Program-made: the position numbers and the translations under genes | Assembly: GCA_026225945.1 (NCBI GenBank) | Contig: JAMJFZ010004061.1 | Coordinates: forward strand, 22,923,501 to 22,987,500 | DNA from: Cricetomys ansorgei | Lineage: Eukaryota > Chordata > Mammalia > Rodentia > Nesomyidae | Length of the DNA stretch: 64,000 nucleotides | Direction: 5' to 3' | Shown: piece after piece, positions 1-11,632 of the stretch | Position numbering within the stretch: position 1 is the stretch's first letter | Layout of the letters: each line of letters opens with the position of its first letter | Notes under the pieces: model-generated | The model's database searches: none | What the model was told of the DNA's origin: nothing | The model's input: the letters and a program-made list of their open reading frames with translations, nothing else

Positions 1-266
1 AAGAGCTCTTGAAAGATGCCCCAGCCTTTTAGCTAATCCAAACAGCAATAAAATCTCGATCTTACAGTAAAGGATACCATAAAATATAAATATTAATGCT
101 ATTTCAAACTATGCAATTCTAAGAGAAAGGAAGCAAGCCAATTCAAATCTCCCTTTCCAACCTTTGCTTTGATTCTAAACAATATACCAACACTGTAACT
201 CATGCTGCACCATTACTTCCTATTCCACATAGGATAGTCTCACCCCCCCCACTCCCAGCACACATA

Positions 267-339
267 CAGAGAGAGAAAGAGAGAAAGACAGAGAGAGAGA
301 GAGAGAAAGAAGAGAGAGAGAGGGAGAGAGGGAGAGAGG

Positions 340-408
<69 letters not shown>
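267..408. repeat. (GA)n microsatellite
   Basis: About 140 bp of purine-only GA/GGA/GAAA repeat. Roughly the last 60 bp is a perfect AG run. It directly abuts a B1 remnant on its right side. Reading frames across it encode only Ser-Leu repeats and are not genes. Confidence 0.97.
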
Positions 409-410
<2 letters not shown>

Positions 411-423
411 TGTTTGTCTGTTT

Positions 424-470
424 TAGCCTCCCTAGTTCTGGAATTATAGGCATGTGTCACCCAGCCTAGC
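424..470 (-). mobile_element. B1 SINE fragment (5' end only)
   Basis: The plus strand reads as the reverse complement of the first 45 or so bases of B1: a 'gcctccc' block, a 'tggaattataggcatg' block (consensus 'tgggattaaaggcgtg') and a 'cacccagcctagc' end. The 3' two thirds of the element are missing, and the GA microsatellite stands in their place. Confidence 0.55.
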
Positions 471-696
471 CAATCTCCATTTTTGTGCCTAGAATCTCTG
501 ATTTATTACTTCCTTAAAATAAAAGTTTCACTTCAGAAAGTCTTGTTGCAAGAAACATTTTTAAAAACCTATAAATCTGTATTCTTTATCTCCATTGTTG
601 TTTGAAAATAGCATGCATATAGTATAATAGAACGCTAAAAAGCAGTATTTTTCTCCCCATCTCCTCATGTATCACTTAAAAAAATACCTTCCTACA

Positions 697-905
697 GAGG
701 CTGGAGAGATGATTCAGCAGTTAAGATAATGTACCGCTCTTCCAGAGGGCCTGGGTTCAGTTCCTAGTGCCCACATCATGAAGCTCACAATTGCTTTTCA
801 CTCTAATTCCAGGGAACCAACGCACCCTCTGACCTCCAGGAGCACCTGTACACATGTGCCATACACAGTCACAAACACATAAACTAAAAAATAAATCAAT
901 CTTTA
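697..905 (+). mobile_element. B2 SINE
   Basis: tRNA-derived rodent SINE. It starts with 'gaggctggagagatgattc', has an A-box-like 'ttcagcagttaag', an intact B box, the 'cagggaacc...ctctgacctcc' body and an A-rich tail containing AATAAA at about 890. It is near full length and diverged by point changes. Confidence 0.88.
754..764 (+). promoter_or_regulatory. B2 internal pol III B box
   Basis: 'ggttcagttcc' fits the GGTTCRANNCC B-box consensus used by TFIIIC. It is the best preserved B box among the B2-type copies seen here. Whether it is transcribed cannot be told from sequence. Confidence 0.5.
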
Positions 906-1749
906 GAAACGTCTTCTTCCAACTGGACTATTCACAGCAAGGGACTTAGAAAGCCTCCTACATGGTGTTCTACAAGGAGGAACACGTCCAACTAAGCAGA
1001 CTCTGGAACTCAGGCTTTCAGTCAGTAGTGTTTGAGAGTAGACAGGGAGAGCACAACACTATGAAGACAAATTGTGAAGGACATTTTCAGTTGGATCAGC
1101 TCTATTCTGACAGTGACCCACCCAGCACCACCTGGCTCACTGAGCAAATCCAGCCTACATTTTGAAGATGGGAAGCATGAGGAACTACACTGTGCAATAA
1201 GGGACATGCTTTGGAGACTTGGCTGTATTTTTGGTTGTTTTATTTATGTAAGTAAATCTGTGTCACACCCATAGGCTTAGCTTGGAAGTTAACCTATATT
1301 AGGATGATTGATGCTTAGAAATTAAAGCATTTAGAGTTGGCCCTAACATTAGGTAATTGTAATAGCTTGGGAGAAAGAACCCCTTACTCTACTGAATCTG
1401 TCTAAGCACTGGTAACACATACACTTTTGAATATGTGAAAATGTGATGCCCAGTCATCGCTATTCCCTTTCCAGTACTGACTGGATTTGGATCTGTGGGG
1501 AAAAATATAAATCTTAAAAATTGTAAGTTTAGCAAAACGCTTCTTTCTTAAGGACCCCAACTCAAACTAGATAAAAATAGGAAAGGTTAAAATAATTTTA
1601 TTGCTTTACAAAGCATAGCAATTAACTTTGCTTCCTGTCTCCCCATGTGTGACAAAGTTCAGTTTTAGATAAACCGGTATGATTATTTTAATTCTGGAGG
1701 GACAAATAGAACCTACACCTTCACAGGGATAAGGAGTTCTTTTTGTCTT
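906..1749. other. Unassigned non-coding stretch
   Basis: No repeat family or exon was recognised. Short open frames near 960-1270 overlap on both strands and show no domain. Base composition is ordinary AT-rich DNA. Confidence 0.5.
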
Positions 1750-1920
1750 GTTTTTTGTTTGTTTGTTTGTTTGTTCAGTTTTTGAGACAGGGTTTCTCTG
1801 TTGTAACTCTGGCTGTTCTGGAACTTACTTTGTAGATCAGCCTGACCTTGAATTCACAGAGCTCCGCCTGTCTCTGCCACCTTAGTGCTAGGATTAAAGG
1901 TATGCACCATTACCTGGCAG
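1750..1920 (-). mobile_element. B1 SINE with (AAAC)n tail
   Basis: Reverse complement of a full-length 7SL-derived B1. It runs from 'gagacagggtttctctg' through 'tggctgttctggaactta' and 'gacettgaattcacagagctc'-like sequence to 'ggattaaaggtatgcacc'. The GTTT run at 1750-1776 is the oligo-A tail turned into an AAAC microsatellite. Confidence 0.9.
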
Positions 1921-2264
1921 GGTTCAAGAGTTCTGATCCTGATATAGAACTAGTGTTGTCAAAATGCCCTCCTTTGTTCCTTGATAAGAACACCACTGCA
2001 GTTCGTTTAGCTGCTTCGCTTCTGAGTGGTCACATGCTTCAAAGAGGCTTGGATACTCCAGAGAGTCTGGACTAGACTAAGATCATCAGGGACTTGTCAT
2101 CCAGCCTTCGTAAAGTTAGATATCAATCTGATTGGGTCTTCTTCAATTATTTCCACGTTCTGAATAAACAAAACATAGTGGATGCTTCAAGGATGCAAAC
2201 AATATCTATTATTTATAAAATCAGTATTACTGGATTTTTCAGTTTAATATTCAGATATTTCTAA
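1905..2264 (+). pseudogene. Possible decayed coding fragment, unidentified
   Basis: Just after the B1, one frame runs about 120 codons with a single internal stop, a TAG at about 2073 that one base change from TGG would explain. The conceptual peptide has a globular mix, for example AVRLAASLLSGHMLQRGL and IIRDLSSSLRKVRY. I do not recognise the family. There is no convincing poly(A) or other proof of retroposition, so chance is a real alternative. Confidence 0.2.
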
Positions 2265-3199
2265 TTGGTGTCCTTCAGTGATGATTTCAACTGCCTTGAA
2301 CTTGAAAGCCCATAGCAAAAATAAGTCAAGAAGCTGAAAAGACACAAAATAAAAGGGACTGGCATCATTGAATTTCTGGCTTTGCCAACTTAGAAAGTAA
2401 AATTCTTCCTGCTCTAAACTGGATCACTCACATCTTTTATATTGATGAAAAGGAGAACATTATCTAACACCTCAAACTAAGAGTTAAGTCCTACTCTTAC
2501 ATCTGATTCTTCTCAGTGATCTAGACCAACCATAAGTAACCTGGCCAACTCTGTAAGCATGTAATACATGGAAATTCAGTGTCAACCATGATCTTAAACC
2601 CAGGCTGGCTGCACTAGGCATGGCATTATTTCTGTGATATGAGAATTCTTAAAGGCACCATAGAATTTATTTTAATCCTGGCATAAACGGCTACATCCTT
2701 TCTTTTAACAGCATTTATATTTATACAAATCCTTTGGAATTTTCTAGGCTTTATTATTTTAAGGCTCATAAGACCTTGACAGAAATCTTACAAATGAAAG
2801 ATAGCCAAAGCTTAAGGGGTTTCTTAGCATTCTGTACCATGTCTTAAAGAAATGCATCTTTTAAGATATATGCTAAAAATTATGAGTACATGGTGGGGAT
2901 AAAATAAATATATTTCCATCAATCCATTGTGTTCCATACTATGATTAGTTTTCGAACTAGTATATCATTTACATAGTAGTCTCATCTGATTAGTATGCAG
3001 AAGTATACGCCTCATTGAAGTAGCTGAAGGTCATCAAATTAAGGTAGAATACCCGTGTCCACAATGGTTTAAAATATTTTTGGTAATAACTCATTTGTCA
3101 TTTGCCTTACAATTAAAGGATTAAATAGTGTTTAGCCTAAAGAGGCCAACAAAGGCAAACATCATATGTCCAGAGGAATATTTGCATGTATTCTGGTAC
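2265..3199. other. Unassigned AT-rich stretch
   Basis: Nothing recognisable on either strand apart from scattered A- and T-rich runs. It leads into the L1 3' UTR at about 3200. Confidence 0.45.
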
Positions 3200-4429
3200 A
3201 ATGGTCAGGGTGGAGAGGAGTGCCAGAAAGGACAAGATACAAATGGTATGAAGGAACAATGGAAAACAACAGGGAAAGGGCTGTAACTGGGGAGGGAGGA
3301 GAAAGGTCATTCAGAAGGAAGGGGGTAAAATAACACTAAGGACATTAAAAAAAGTAATAAGGAGTAATATTTTTATCTAAAATTACATATGATACATATA
3401 AGTGTATATGTATACATATACATATAATTTAAGTGATTTTAAATAATTTAGACTGATGATGCTTCCCAGATGAGCCATATGTTTTGTAACAAAAGCCTCA
3501 GTACCAGACATGATAAACCCTCCTTTGAGTTGTTGGTCAGGGGAGTCCAAGAGTGTCTCAAAACAATATAGCCTATTGCTTCCCAGAGGTTGAAGATAAG
3601 TCTCTTGTTGTAGAAGACACCATGCACTTTGGTCACAGGACTTGAAAGCCTCTTCCCTTAGCACGAGCTTTTAGAGTACCAGAAGGTGTTATGCAAGCTA
3701 CCAAGAAAGGAGAGCAACCAATAATCCTACACAGCTGTGATGCCTATGAACCTCAACAACCACAGCATGGCAAGATATCCCTAAGACTGTAATAATGGCA
3801 CTCATATATTTGTGGTAATCAACAGGAGTGAAGTCTTGCCTGGTACTACATATAAACCTAGTCAACCACCCAGGGTTAAGTGAGGTCATGGGAAATAGAG
3901 GAGAACCTACTATCACCACAACACTCTTCTACAACAGCTTAATTCCCACATCGTTCTAAATATGGATCCTTATGCCCAGAGAGAAGTGTAGTCCTCACTC
4001 ATCATCAAAGAAGCTTCTATTTGTGACAGATGGATACCATCACAGAAAACCACAAGTGGTCAAAATGAAGAAAACAACCGATTATGAGATACCCTGTGCC
4101 CATGGATACATCTACAAGATCACACCTGTACCTACGGCTTATAGAGCATTGCAGAAGAGGGGGCATAAAGATTGTAAGAGTTAGGGGACAAGGAAATCCT
4201 CTGAGACTGTGTCTGCTAAAAAGAATTATAGGCAACTAAAGAATGCTGAGAGCTGGAAAATTAATTAGTCTTCTTCAGAGATGAGGAGACCCCTAGTTAG
4301 TAATCCAGTACCAATATACCAATATCCAGCCTTGAAATTATATATATGCAGGGATCTCTCATCATTTGGTAAATGAAATTGACACTGCAGTGGTGATCAG
4401 ATCCCATGTGTAGTGTTTGCTTCAATGTC

Positions 4430-4505
<76 letters not shown>

Positions 4506-4702
4506 GCTAAATAGACTAGGCAGGTTGTATTTATGTATTTATGCATACGTGTGTGTATGTACCAGTAAGAATTTAACAAAGGAAAAGAGGCGCCATGGAT
4601 ATGGGAGGTAGCAGGGGAGTATGAGAAAGGTTGGAGTGAGGGAAGGGAAGGAGAAAAATAATGTAATCGCATTTTAATTTCAAAAAGTTTAAAAATTTAA
4701 AA
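3200..4702 (+). mobile_element. L1 3' UTR/3' end, rodent Lx-like
   Basis: Non-coding tail of a rodent LINE-1. Recognisable blocks are a 'gggggtaaaataacac' purine-rich stretch, a long 3' UTR body with 'gcagaagagggggcataaag', and the terminal 'gaggcgccatggatatggg...ggaaggg...atgtaatcgcat' block followed by an A-rich end. ORF2 is absent, as in a 5'-truncated insertion. The subfamily is from memory. Confidence 0.6.
4433..4502. repeat. (TA)n microsatellite
   Basis: About 70 bp of perfect alternating TA inside the L1 3' UTR. It is self-complementary and so can form a cruciform. Length calls here are likely unstable between individuals and assemblies. Confidence 0.98.
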
Positions 4703-5530
4703 TGAAGCAAATAGCTTTTTAAATTGCATGCAAACCTTCTCTTTCACACAAAGTGCTGTATGGAGGCATGTGAACAGAGAGGTAAGTTATAAATAAGGCA
4801 CAACACAACCACTTCCTTTGCTGTGATGTTTTCCAGTGTGCTTTGCATGTACTTGTTATTTTAAGAATGTGTGATAGTGTTCCTGAAATGGAAAGATATC
4901 CAGATGTTTGTGTACTGATGCCATACTAACTATAGATGGAGATGCAGAGCTCTCATCCATATTAGCTGCAGAAAACGTTTGGAATGAAGTTGATGCTACA
5001 GTGGAAGGAAGGTGAGCAGAGCCAATGCGTAGACACAGATGGTATTTGATTAGATGTCGAAGTCTATTTGCTCATCAGTACTCAGCATCATACAATTTTA
5101 TATATTTTTTCAAAACCACATTTCTAAACCTCTAGCAGCCTCCCAAAGTGTCATCAATATATAAAAGAAATTTCATAAGCTAGTTCCATGTTCTTGCTTC
5201 TGGCCTGGGCAGTTGCTGGTATGACTATGAAATGGGGAAGGAAAGAAGTCATTGAAACTTTTGAAAAGTTAAAGTCTTCAAAACCTGAGTTATCATTTAA
5301 AATAGTATTTTGCTCTCTAAGGATGTACGAATGCCTTGAAATTGTCACGGGCCTGAGGCAGGAAGACTGAGACCTTGAAAAGCATTATTAGTTTTGTTAG
5401 AGACCTTAAGAGCAAATGCAGGAGGCTTATAAGTTTTATATAAGTTTCTCGAAGCAAAATACATTGAAGAACATTCCTTCCTGTTCATTATCCTTGTTCA
5501 TGGCTTGTTCTTAAAAGTTGTCTGGCTACA
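4703..5530. other. Unassigned non-coding stretch
   Basis: No assigned repeat. A 60-codon open frame at 5188-5370 begins with a hydrophobic run, but it overlaps an equally long frame on the other strand and has no recognisable domain. Confidence 0.45.
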
Positions 5531-5713
5531 GGGCCTGGAGCAATGGCTCAGCAGTTAAGAGTTCAGACTGATCTTTTAGAGGCCCCAAGTTCAGTTCCTA
5601 GCACCCATGTGCTAGCGCAACACCAGCTCCAGGAGATCTGACATCATCTTCTGAACTCTGCAGTTCAGACACACAGACAGACATAAATACAAATTTTAAT
5701 AAACATCAAAACA
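5531..5713 (+). mobile_element. B2/B3-family SINE
   Basis: The head 'ctggagcaatggctcagcag', the body 'agttcagttcctagcaccca' and 'gctccaggagatctgacat' follow the B2/B3 consensus and end in 'aaattttaataaacat'. The B box has lost its first G. Confidence 0.8.
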
Positions 5714-5953
5714 TTGAGTTATAATTTTCATACAATAAATTACACAGTACAATCTGATAATATTTTCCTATGATCACATGTGCAAAACATTTTGTACACT
5801 GAAAACAATGATCACATCATACCCAGTAGTTTGTGCCCCTTTTTAGTCTCTTCCAAATCCTCTTCAAATCAACCATGTGTAAGCCAGCAAACCAAAGATA
5901 TGAATGGTACATTAATACAGGACAGTTTGCATTTTATATAAATGCTGTCATCA

Positions 5954-6157
5954 TTTTTATTTTTTGAGACACAGACACATATAAAGTAAGCTAGCCTTGT
6001 GCTTACTATGTAACTGAAAGTGACTTTCCTCTTGCCTCCACCTTCTGAGTATTGGGATTACAGGGGTCACCATCACCTGTTTTACTCAGCGCAAGAGAGC
6101 AAACATAGGGCTTTATGTATACTATGCAAACATCCTACCAGCTGAGCTAGAGCCCTT
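5954..6157 (-). mobile_element. B4-type SINE (B1 + ID-like)
   Basis: Read on plus, a degraded reverse B1 ('tttttgagacacagaca ... gggattacaggggtcacc') is followed by a reverse ID-like head ('catcctaccagctgagctag'). That order is diagnostic of B4 on the minus strand. Confidence 0.72.
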
Positions 6158-6179
6158 CAGCTCCTGTATTCACTTTCTT

Positions 6180-6955
6180 TTGCATAATCATCTTGAATTT
6201 CATCCATAGCCTTGCCTTTACTGATAGTTTATTGCCAAGAAATTTCCCATTGGGCAGCTATATCATAATTAGCTTACTCATTCATGTGTTGGGAGTCATG
6301 TTTGTTATGTCCCATTCTAGGCAATTATAAATAAACTTCAGCAGATACTCACGGATCATTCTTTTGTATGGAATATGCTTTCTTACTCTTGCATAAGTAT
6401 CTAGGACAGTAACAGGCAGGTCATACACAGAGTGATTTTAGGTTTAACTCTTCAGCAAATAGTTCACTTGTTGTCCAAGCCTTGATGCAACACTGAATAT
6501 TTATGATTATGGCTCAAAACTTCTAATGACCTCACTGACTGGGGAGTGCAGAATTCTGAGGTTCTCTGTTTCACTTTGACTTTGTGGGAATGTGTAGAGG
6601 CATCTCAGGCACCTTATCTTCATCTTGGTCCCCTTGTGAGAAGTCACACTGAACATCTTTTCACACACTTGTTTTTCCATTTGCGTATGTTTTTGGGTGG
6701 GATGTGTGCTTACATCTTTGTTCTTGAGTTATAAATGTCCTTATTGCCTAAACACAAATATTTCATTTATATTTGCTTTGCATATGTTTTTATACAGTCT
6801 ATTCCATATTACTTTATTTTTAAACTAGCATGTTAGACATTTTTTTTCATATTAGGCTTTTATTCTTTGTGTCATGTTAAGAAATCCTCAATGAACTCAA
6901 AGTCAATAAGACTTGCTCCCCCCTTTTTTTTCCATTAAGAAGTTTTCGCTCCACT
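6180..6955 (-). mobile_element. Ancient L1M 3' UTR
   Basis: Matches, in reverse, the mammalian L1M 3' region. Landmarks are 'ggcaattataaataaac', 'ggatcattcttttgtatgga', 'gtatctaggacagtaac', 'gaacatcttttcacacactt' and 'aagaaatcctcaatgaactc'. It is strongly diverged and gapped, consistent with an insertion older than rodents. Confidence 0.65.
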
Positions 6956-8103
6956 GTTGTGATTGTTAACATATATTTGCATTCACACCATGCCAAATTG
7001 TAATACATGCCCTTTTCCCATCTTTCAATCACCATGAAATGTTGTTTTCTGAAATACAAGTACACAGAGAGGGAAATTCACATTTCGTAAGATGAGATGT
7101 GCCCTCACACCTTTCTTTTGATACATGTCAGGAGAAAAAGGAAAATTACGCAATAGAGTCTAAAATACTTATGATCATAGAAATTGAGGTTGACTTTGAA
7201 GAAGTTCCCACCCGCCATGATCAATGGCAGGTACATCATAAAAGAACTCTAAGCTACAGTGAACTATTGGCTTCTAGTGTGTTGTGAGTGTATAAAAAGC
7301 AATCCTGGCTGAAAAGAAGGTTTTGAATATTAAAAATGATACCATATTAAATCTTCTGAGATGATATTTAAAACTGAAGACTAAATCACTTAAAGCTATG
7401 GATATGTTTGTTGTTTCCTGCTTTCCTTCTTGAAGTACTTTCAACTCCCAGTGAGTCATGAAATTTTAACTGCAAACTGCTATGATTCCTTATCTTTTTA
7501 AGTGGCTTACTCTTGCTGAAATGTAAGTAATAGACATTTTTGGCAATGATTTTTCAAAGAGAAAATTAGCAAATGATTTAAAAATTAGCTATGAAAGTAC
7601 TTCAATGATATTCAACAAACGTGTCTCTGGTTTCTTATTATGTATAAAATCAAATGGTGTACAAAGCACCAATGATGCCCACATGGGGAATAAAAAATGA
7701 GTAAGAGATGAACTGTCTTTAACTGTTAACTGCTAACAGGTGTTCCTTCATTTAACTGTATGCAAAGTTTGTCATGGCAGTAAATGAAGAAATGATTTCT
7801 TCCTGAAGCAGGGGATGGACAGAAATTTTGTAATAAAAAAGAATTAGAAAACCCAATGAATACACTATGACTAACTTCTTAAATAACTAAGACAACTTTG
7901 GACACGAAACTAGGGATCCAAATTCAGGTCCTCATGTTTACACTTCACCCACTCAGAGTCCTTCCTAATCCAGCCCCTTACCTGTTATTTTCTTAGCAGG
8001 AAGTGTTTGTTTTTATGTCCCTCTGGGACCCATGTTATTAGGCAAATTTGTCTGCTTTCAATTCAGAAGCTTGCAAAAGAACCACTACCATGAAATAATA
8101 AAG
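6956..8103. other. Mostly unassigned; weak L2 trace
   Basis: Sequence near 7608-7740 ('ttcaacaaacgtgtctc ... gtacaaagcacc') loosely resembles a reversed L2 3' end. The rest shows nothing identifiable. Confidence 0.3.
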
Positions 8104-8132
8104 CTGATGATGATGATGAAGAAGAAGAAGAA
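8104..8132. repeat. (GAT)n/(GAA)n short repeat
   Basis: Five GAT-type triplets followed by five GAA triplets, a small compound triplet repeat. Confidence 0.9.
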
Positions 8133-8799
8133 ATATGAAAATGCACAGCTCAATTCAGAACCAAGTGCCAACTGTTGTGACTAAATGAACTTCTACCTAG
8201 CATTCACTAATGAGGTGTGTGGGTATGGAAATTATGGTCATGTCAAAGAGATAAAGATAATGAGAAAGACCCCTTTGTAACAGGTTAATATTGTAGGATT
8301 TGGATGTAATAGTCCAAGATGTGTGTCTTTCTGATCTAAAATCTTGAGACTGTATGATGTCAGCTATCTCAAGCTATCTCAGTTTTTATTATTACATGAT
8401 TCCTGCCATTCAGTAACTGATGGAACAGCACCAGTATTTGAAATTATATATAATCGAAGTCTATAAAGAAACTTCAGCATTTATAATGGAAATTGATTTC
8501 TGGAAAATGGGATGTCTAAAGCATTTATTGGTCAAAAGTCAAGATGCACACATATATACACATGTATGCATGTGTCTGTGTATATACATTTCTTTATATG
8601 TATTGTATACAGAAATCACATGCACATGTATGCATTTGTGTATATGTGTACAAACAATTCTGGACTTCTGTGGCTTAACTTAGGATTTTTCAACCTGACA
8701 TAGGAGTGAAAGTGTAGAGCATCTGCAGCATTTGTACCCTAAAATGTGATCTCTGACCTTGCCTTCAGTTAGCAATGCATGGAGCATGTTCTCTCTATG
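8133..8799. other. Unassigned, with degenerate TG/TA patch
   Basis: 8547-8655 is an imperfect TATA/TGTG/CATG-rich patch, probably a decayed dinucleotide repeat. No element is recognised elsewhere. Confidence 0.4.
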
Positions 8800-8987
8800 C
8801 TGCTCACAGTAGTGCATGGCAGCTCCCAGGCAGTCACATGATTACATGGGGTGTCAACACTACAGCTTGCTGCACTGCTAGGCTGTGACACTACGGTGTA
8901 TTCATGCCACTTTGACTTACTTTATTTTTAACCTTCAATGGGGTTATCAGGTTGTAATGTTATAATAAGCCAAGAATCATTTGTGAC
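8800..8987 (+). mobile_element. Fossil Tigger/pogo-like DNA transposon end
   Basis: The order 'caggcagtcacatgattaca', 'gctgcactgctaggctgtga', 'ggtgtattcatgcc', 'ttttgacttac'-like and 'caatggggttatcagg' matches the 3' part of an old mammalian non-autonomous Tigger-like element that I recall. The exact MER/Tigger name is uncertain. Confidence 0.45.
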
Positions 8988-10282
8988 TATATATTCTGGA
9001 TAGAAACGAAGATTTGCTGAGATAATTATCAGGAATGTTTTCTTATAAACTGATTTCAAAGAACAGAAAATGACTCACATGCTAGTTATTTTTAGCTGGC
9101 ATTAAGAGGTAGATATGAACTCACTTCTCTCTGAGCATCTCATTTCCAGGTTCAGGCTTCGCATTTACTGATATTCTTTAAATCACAGTTCAGCTAGCTC
9201 ATCGCTCAATGACTTTTTGTTCTTCATAATTCCATCATGTCACAAAGTAAGGCAGTCTTAGCTCATCTTCTTCTATTGCCTCCATTTCTTTCTCTCTTTT
9301 ATCTCTGTTATTATAAATTCATACCACCTTAGGTCTGACCCACTTTATAGGTTGTCAAATGCTTCTCTCCTAAAAAAACAGAAAGGCATTGCCAAGTATC
9401 TGGCAGGAGGCAATGCTTTATAGAACTCCAGTATACAGTACAAAAAAATGCATCCCTTTAAAGTTTAACGATCTTTCCCCTCTACAAAAGCTACTCAGAG
9501 CAAAAAGCACCTTTTAAAATGCCTGCCCATTCACTTCATTAATATTTACAATTCCTCTTCTGCTGGTGATGACTTCCTAGATATCTAAGCATGCTTCCAC
9601 TCTAAGGGGAAAATTTCCCCAGCCTTTTTCACATAGCTTTCAAATAGTGAGTTTTGTGGTCCTTGAAGCTACCTAATTGCCTTTAATTCTTCTTCCTTTG
9701 ATATTGTGTTTTAGTGGTCCTTTCTGCTCACAAAGAAGCCATTCTGTGTTTCCTCAGTATTCTTTTCCGTATCACCCTGGTGACTTCAAAGTCCTTGTGC
9801 CAATGGAGTGTTGGCTAGTATGCTGGGAAAATGAACTAGTCCCACACTGAAGCCAGGACAGGCCACTTGGTACTGTTTATAAAAATGAGAAGATGGTATC
9901 ATTTTCCATAGCAGCTACAGACCACAGGTGCCCAGGCTTGTGGGAAAATTAGGACAGGACTCCAAACTCTCCAATCTTTTACCAGGTACCTGGTCAGAGC
10001 ATATTTAGGACCTTACAAACCATTGTTAGCTCAATTCCAACCCTCTCATCCATCTTGCTGAATTCAGCCAAGTTACTATAACCTAGGACAATATCTGCAG
10101 CATAATTTCACCCTCCACTCCCTCCATTCCCTAAGCACAACTTTATCCAACAAGTGAATAGCCATCCTCCCTGCCAGAGTCTGAATCAGCCACACCTCAA
10201 AAAATGCAAGGAGTGGCTTGGGGAAAGGAATGCATGTTGATATCAAACACTCATCCATTCAACTTTCATATCTGCTGTCAAT
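8988..10282. other. Unassigned non-coding stretch
   Basis: About 1.3 kb with no repeat or exon recognised. It contains pyrimidine-rich patches near 9260-9300 and several short frames without domain character. Confidence 0.45.
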
Positions 10283-10400
10283 GTGAATGTGAGCAGTTTA
10301 CTTTACATCTCTGACCTCAGAATCCTTATCTCGAAAACTGAGGGAAGAGCCTCAGTGCTATCAGGAGGAATATATGAGAATTTGGATATACAGATTTCAA
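10283..10400 (-). mobile_element. MIR SINE fragment
   Basis: Reads as reverse MIR: 'gcagtttactttacatctct', 'cctcagaatccttatctcg' (consensus 'cctcagtttcctcatctg') and then an 'aggaatatatgagaa' segment. Confidence 0.5.
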
Positions 10401-10517
10401 CATGGGCTGAGAAGTTTCCAACTTGACTCATCTGTTTCTGACACTTAAAATACAAACGTCTCATGAAGAATTTTTACTTTGGTTCTCTACACATAAAGAT
10501 CCAGAGAAGAATTTTCC

Positions 10518-10729
10518 CCCTGAGATAGGATCTCATGTAGTGCCAGCTGTTCTTATACTCATTATGTGACAAGAGCTAGCCTTAAACTCCTGGTCCCCTA
10601 CATCTACCTCCTAAGTACTGGGGTTACGGGCATATATTATCAACATCTGGTTTTATGTGGTGCTGGGAATTGAACCCAGGCCTTTGTACATTCTAGGTAA
10701 GCACTTGACTGAGCTACATCCCAAACCCT
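10518..10729 (-). mobile_element. B4/RSINE-type SINE
   Basis: A reversed B1-like part ('tgagataggatctcatgtag', 'cttaaactcctgg', 'gtactggggttacgggcat') is joined to a reversed ID-like part ('gctgggaattgaacccagg', 'gagctacatccc'). Confidence 0.82.
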
Positions 10730-10764
10730 TAATGGACTGAAAATTTTTGCTCGTGAACCAATAC

Positions 10765-11015
10765 GTTTTGAACAATTAGTATGTGATAGGCATTTTTTTG
10801 AGAGTTTTGTACATGATCTAGGAAATATCTAAGTGATCTCATTTTAATTTACCAACAGCCTTGAACACTAGGCATCATTATTCATGTTATAGAGGTAATG
10901 CAACTTAAACACAGAGATGCTTGCCCTGTGCAAGATTACAAAACTCAAGAGACGCATCAGAAGAGGGGTTTTAGGACTCCACAGAAATTCCTAACCATTA
11001 CACCATTCTAATTTC
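10765..11015 (+). mobile_element. MIR SINE
   Basis: A tRNA-derived mammal-wide SINE. Visible are 'tagtatgtgataggca', 'gatctcattttaatttacca', 'cattattcatgttatagagg' and 'agagatgcttgccctgtgca', in MIR order with the core intact. Confidence 0.68.
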
Positions 11016-11447
11016 CTTTCCATTTAATACCAACCACTCTGGCAATCTGGGCTGCTAAGAGAGAAACCACAGGAGAAGCAGGTGCTGGCATTAGTACTCC
11101 CGAGGCAAGCAAAGGAGCTAATTAAAATCGTGGTTAACTAAGAAGAGCTGGAATGGTGATAGTAACTGCCTTGGACTTCTATCAAGAGAGACTGGAAACA
11201 GAGAGTCAATATAGCAGAGCCACAACCACATAAGATTCCACTGCAGGCTGGCTTAATGACTTGAATGGGTATTGGCTTTCTTGTAATACTGCCCATGGTA
11301 ATGACAGGCTCTGACAAACTTACAAGCTCCTGGAGATCAGTCCAGAGATAGATTTCTATGCAATGGAATCAAGCTTATTTTATAAAGGGAACCCAAAGCA
11401 TTTTCACACCATTTTTGATTTCTTTTTGTGTCACTTTATAATTAGGC
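11016..11447. other. Unassigned non-coding stretch
   Basis: No repeat recognised. Moderately GC-richer than its surroundings, with no long open frame. Confidence 0.45.
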
Positions 11448-11632
11448 ATATATGTGGGTGGGGTGTGTACAGGGGTATGTGGGTATGTGGATGTGTACAC
11501 CTGAGCTTAGGTACCTGCTGAGTACAGAAGAAGGTGTTAGATCCCCTAGAGTTACAGGCAATTGAATGCTACTGGGAACTGAGTCAGTCCTGTGCAAGAA
11601 CAATATGCATTCTTAATCCAGCCATCTCTCCC
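11448..11632 (-). mobile_element. B3-type SINE
   Basis: Reverse B3: a TG-rich tail, then 'ttagatcccctagagttaca', 'gctactgggaactgagtcag', 'gtgcaagaacaatatgca' and the reversed head 'ccagccatctctccc'. Confidence 0.8.

Noticed and set aside
200..460. Overlapping Ser-Leu-rich frames on the minus strand
   Set aside because: They are translations of the GA microsatellite and shift freely between frames.
697..905. tRNA gene, suggested by A/B boxes
   Set aside because: The boxes belong to a tRNA-derived B2 SINE. No cloverleaf with acceptor stem is present.
4417..4672. Ile-Tyr repeat frames on both strands
   Set aside because: They read through the TA tract inside an L1 3' UTR.
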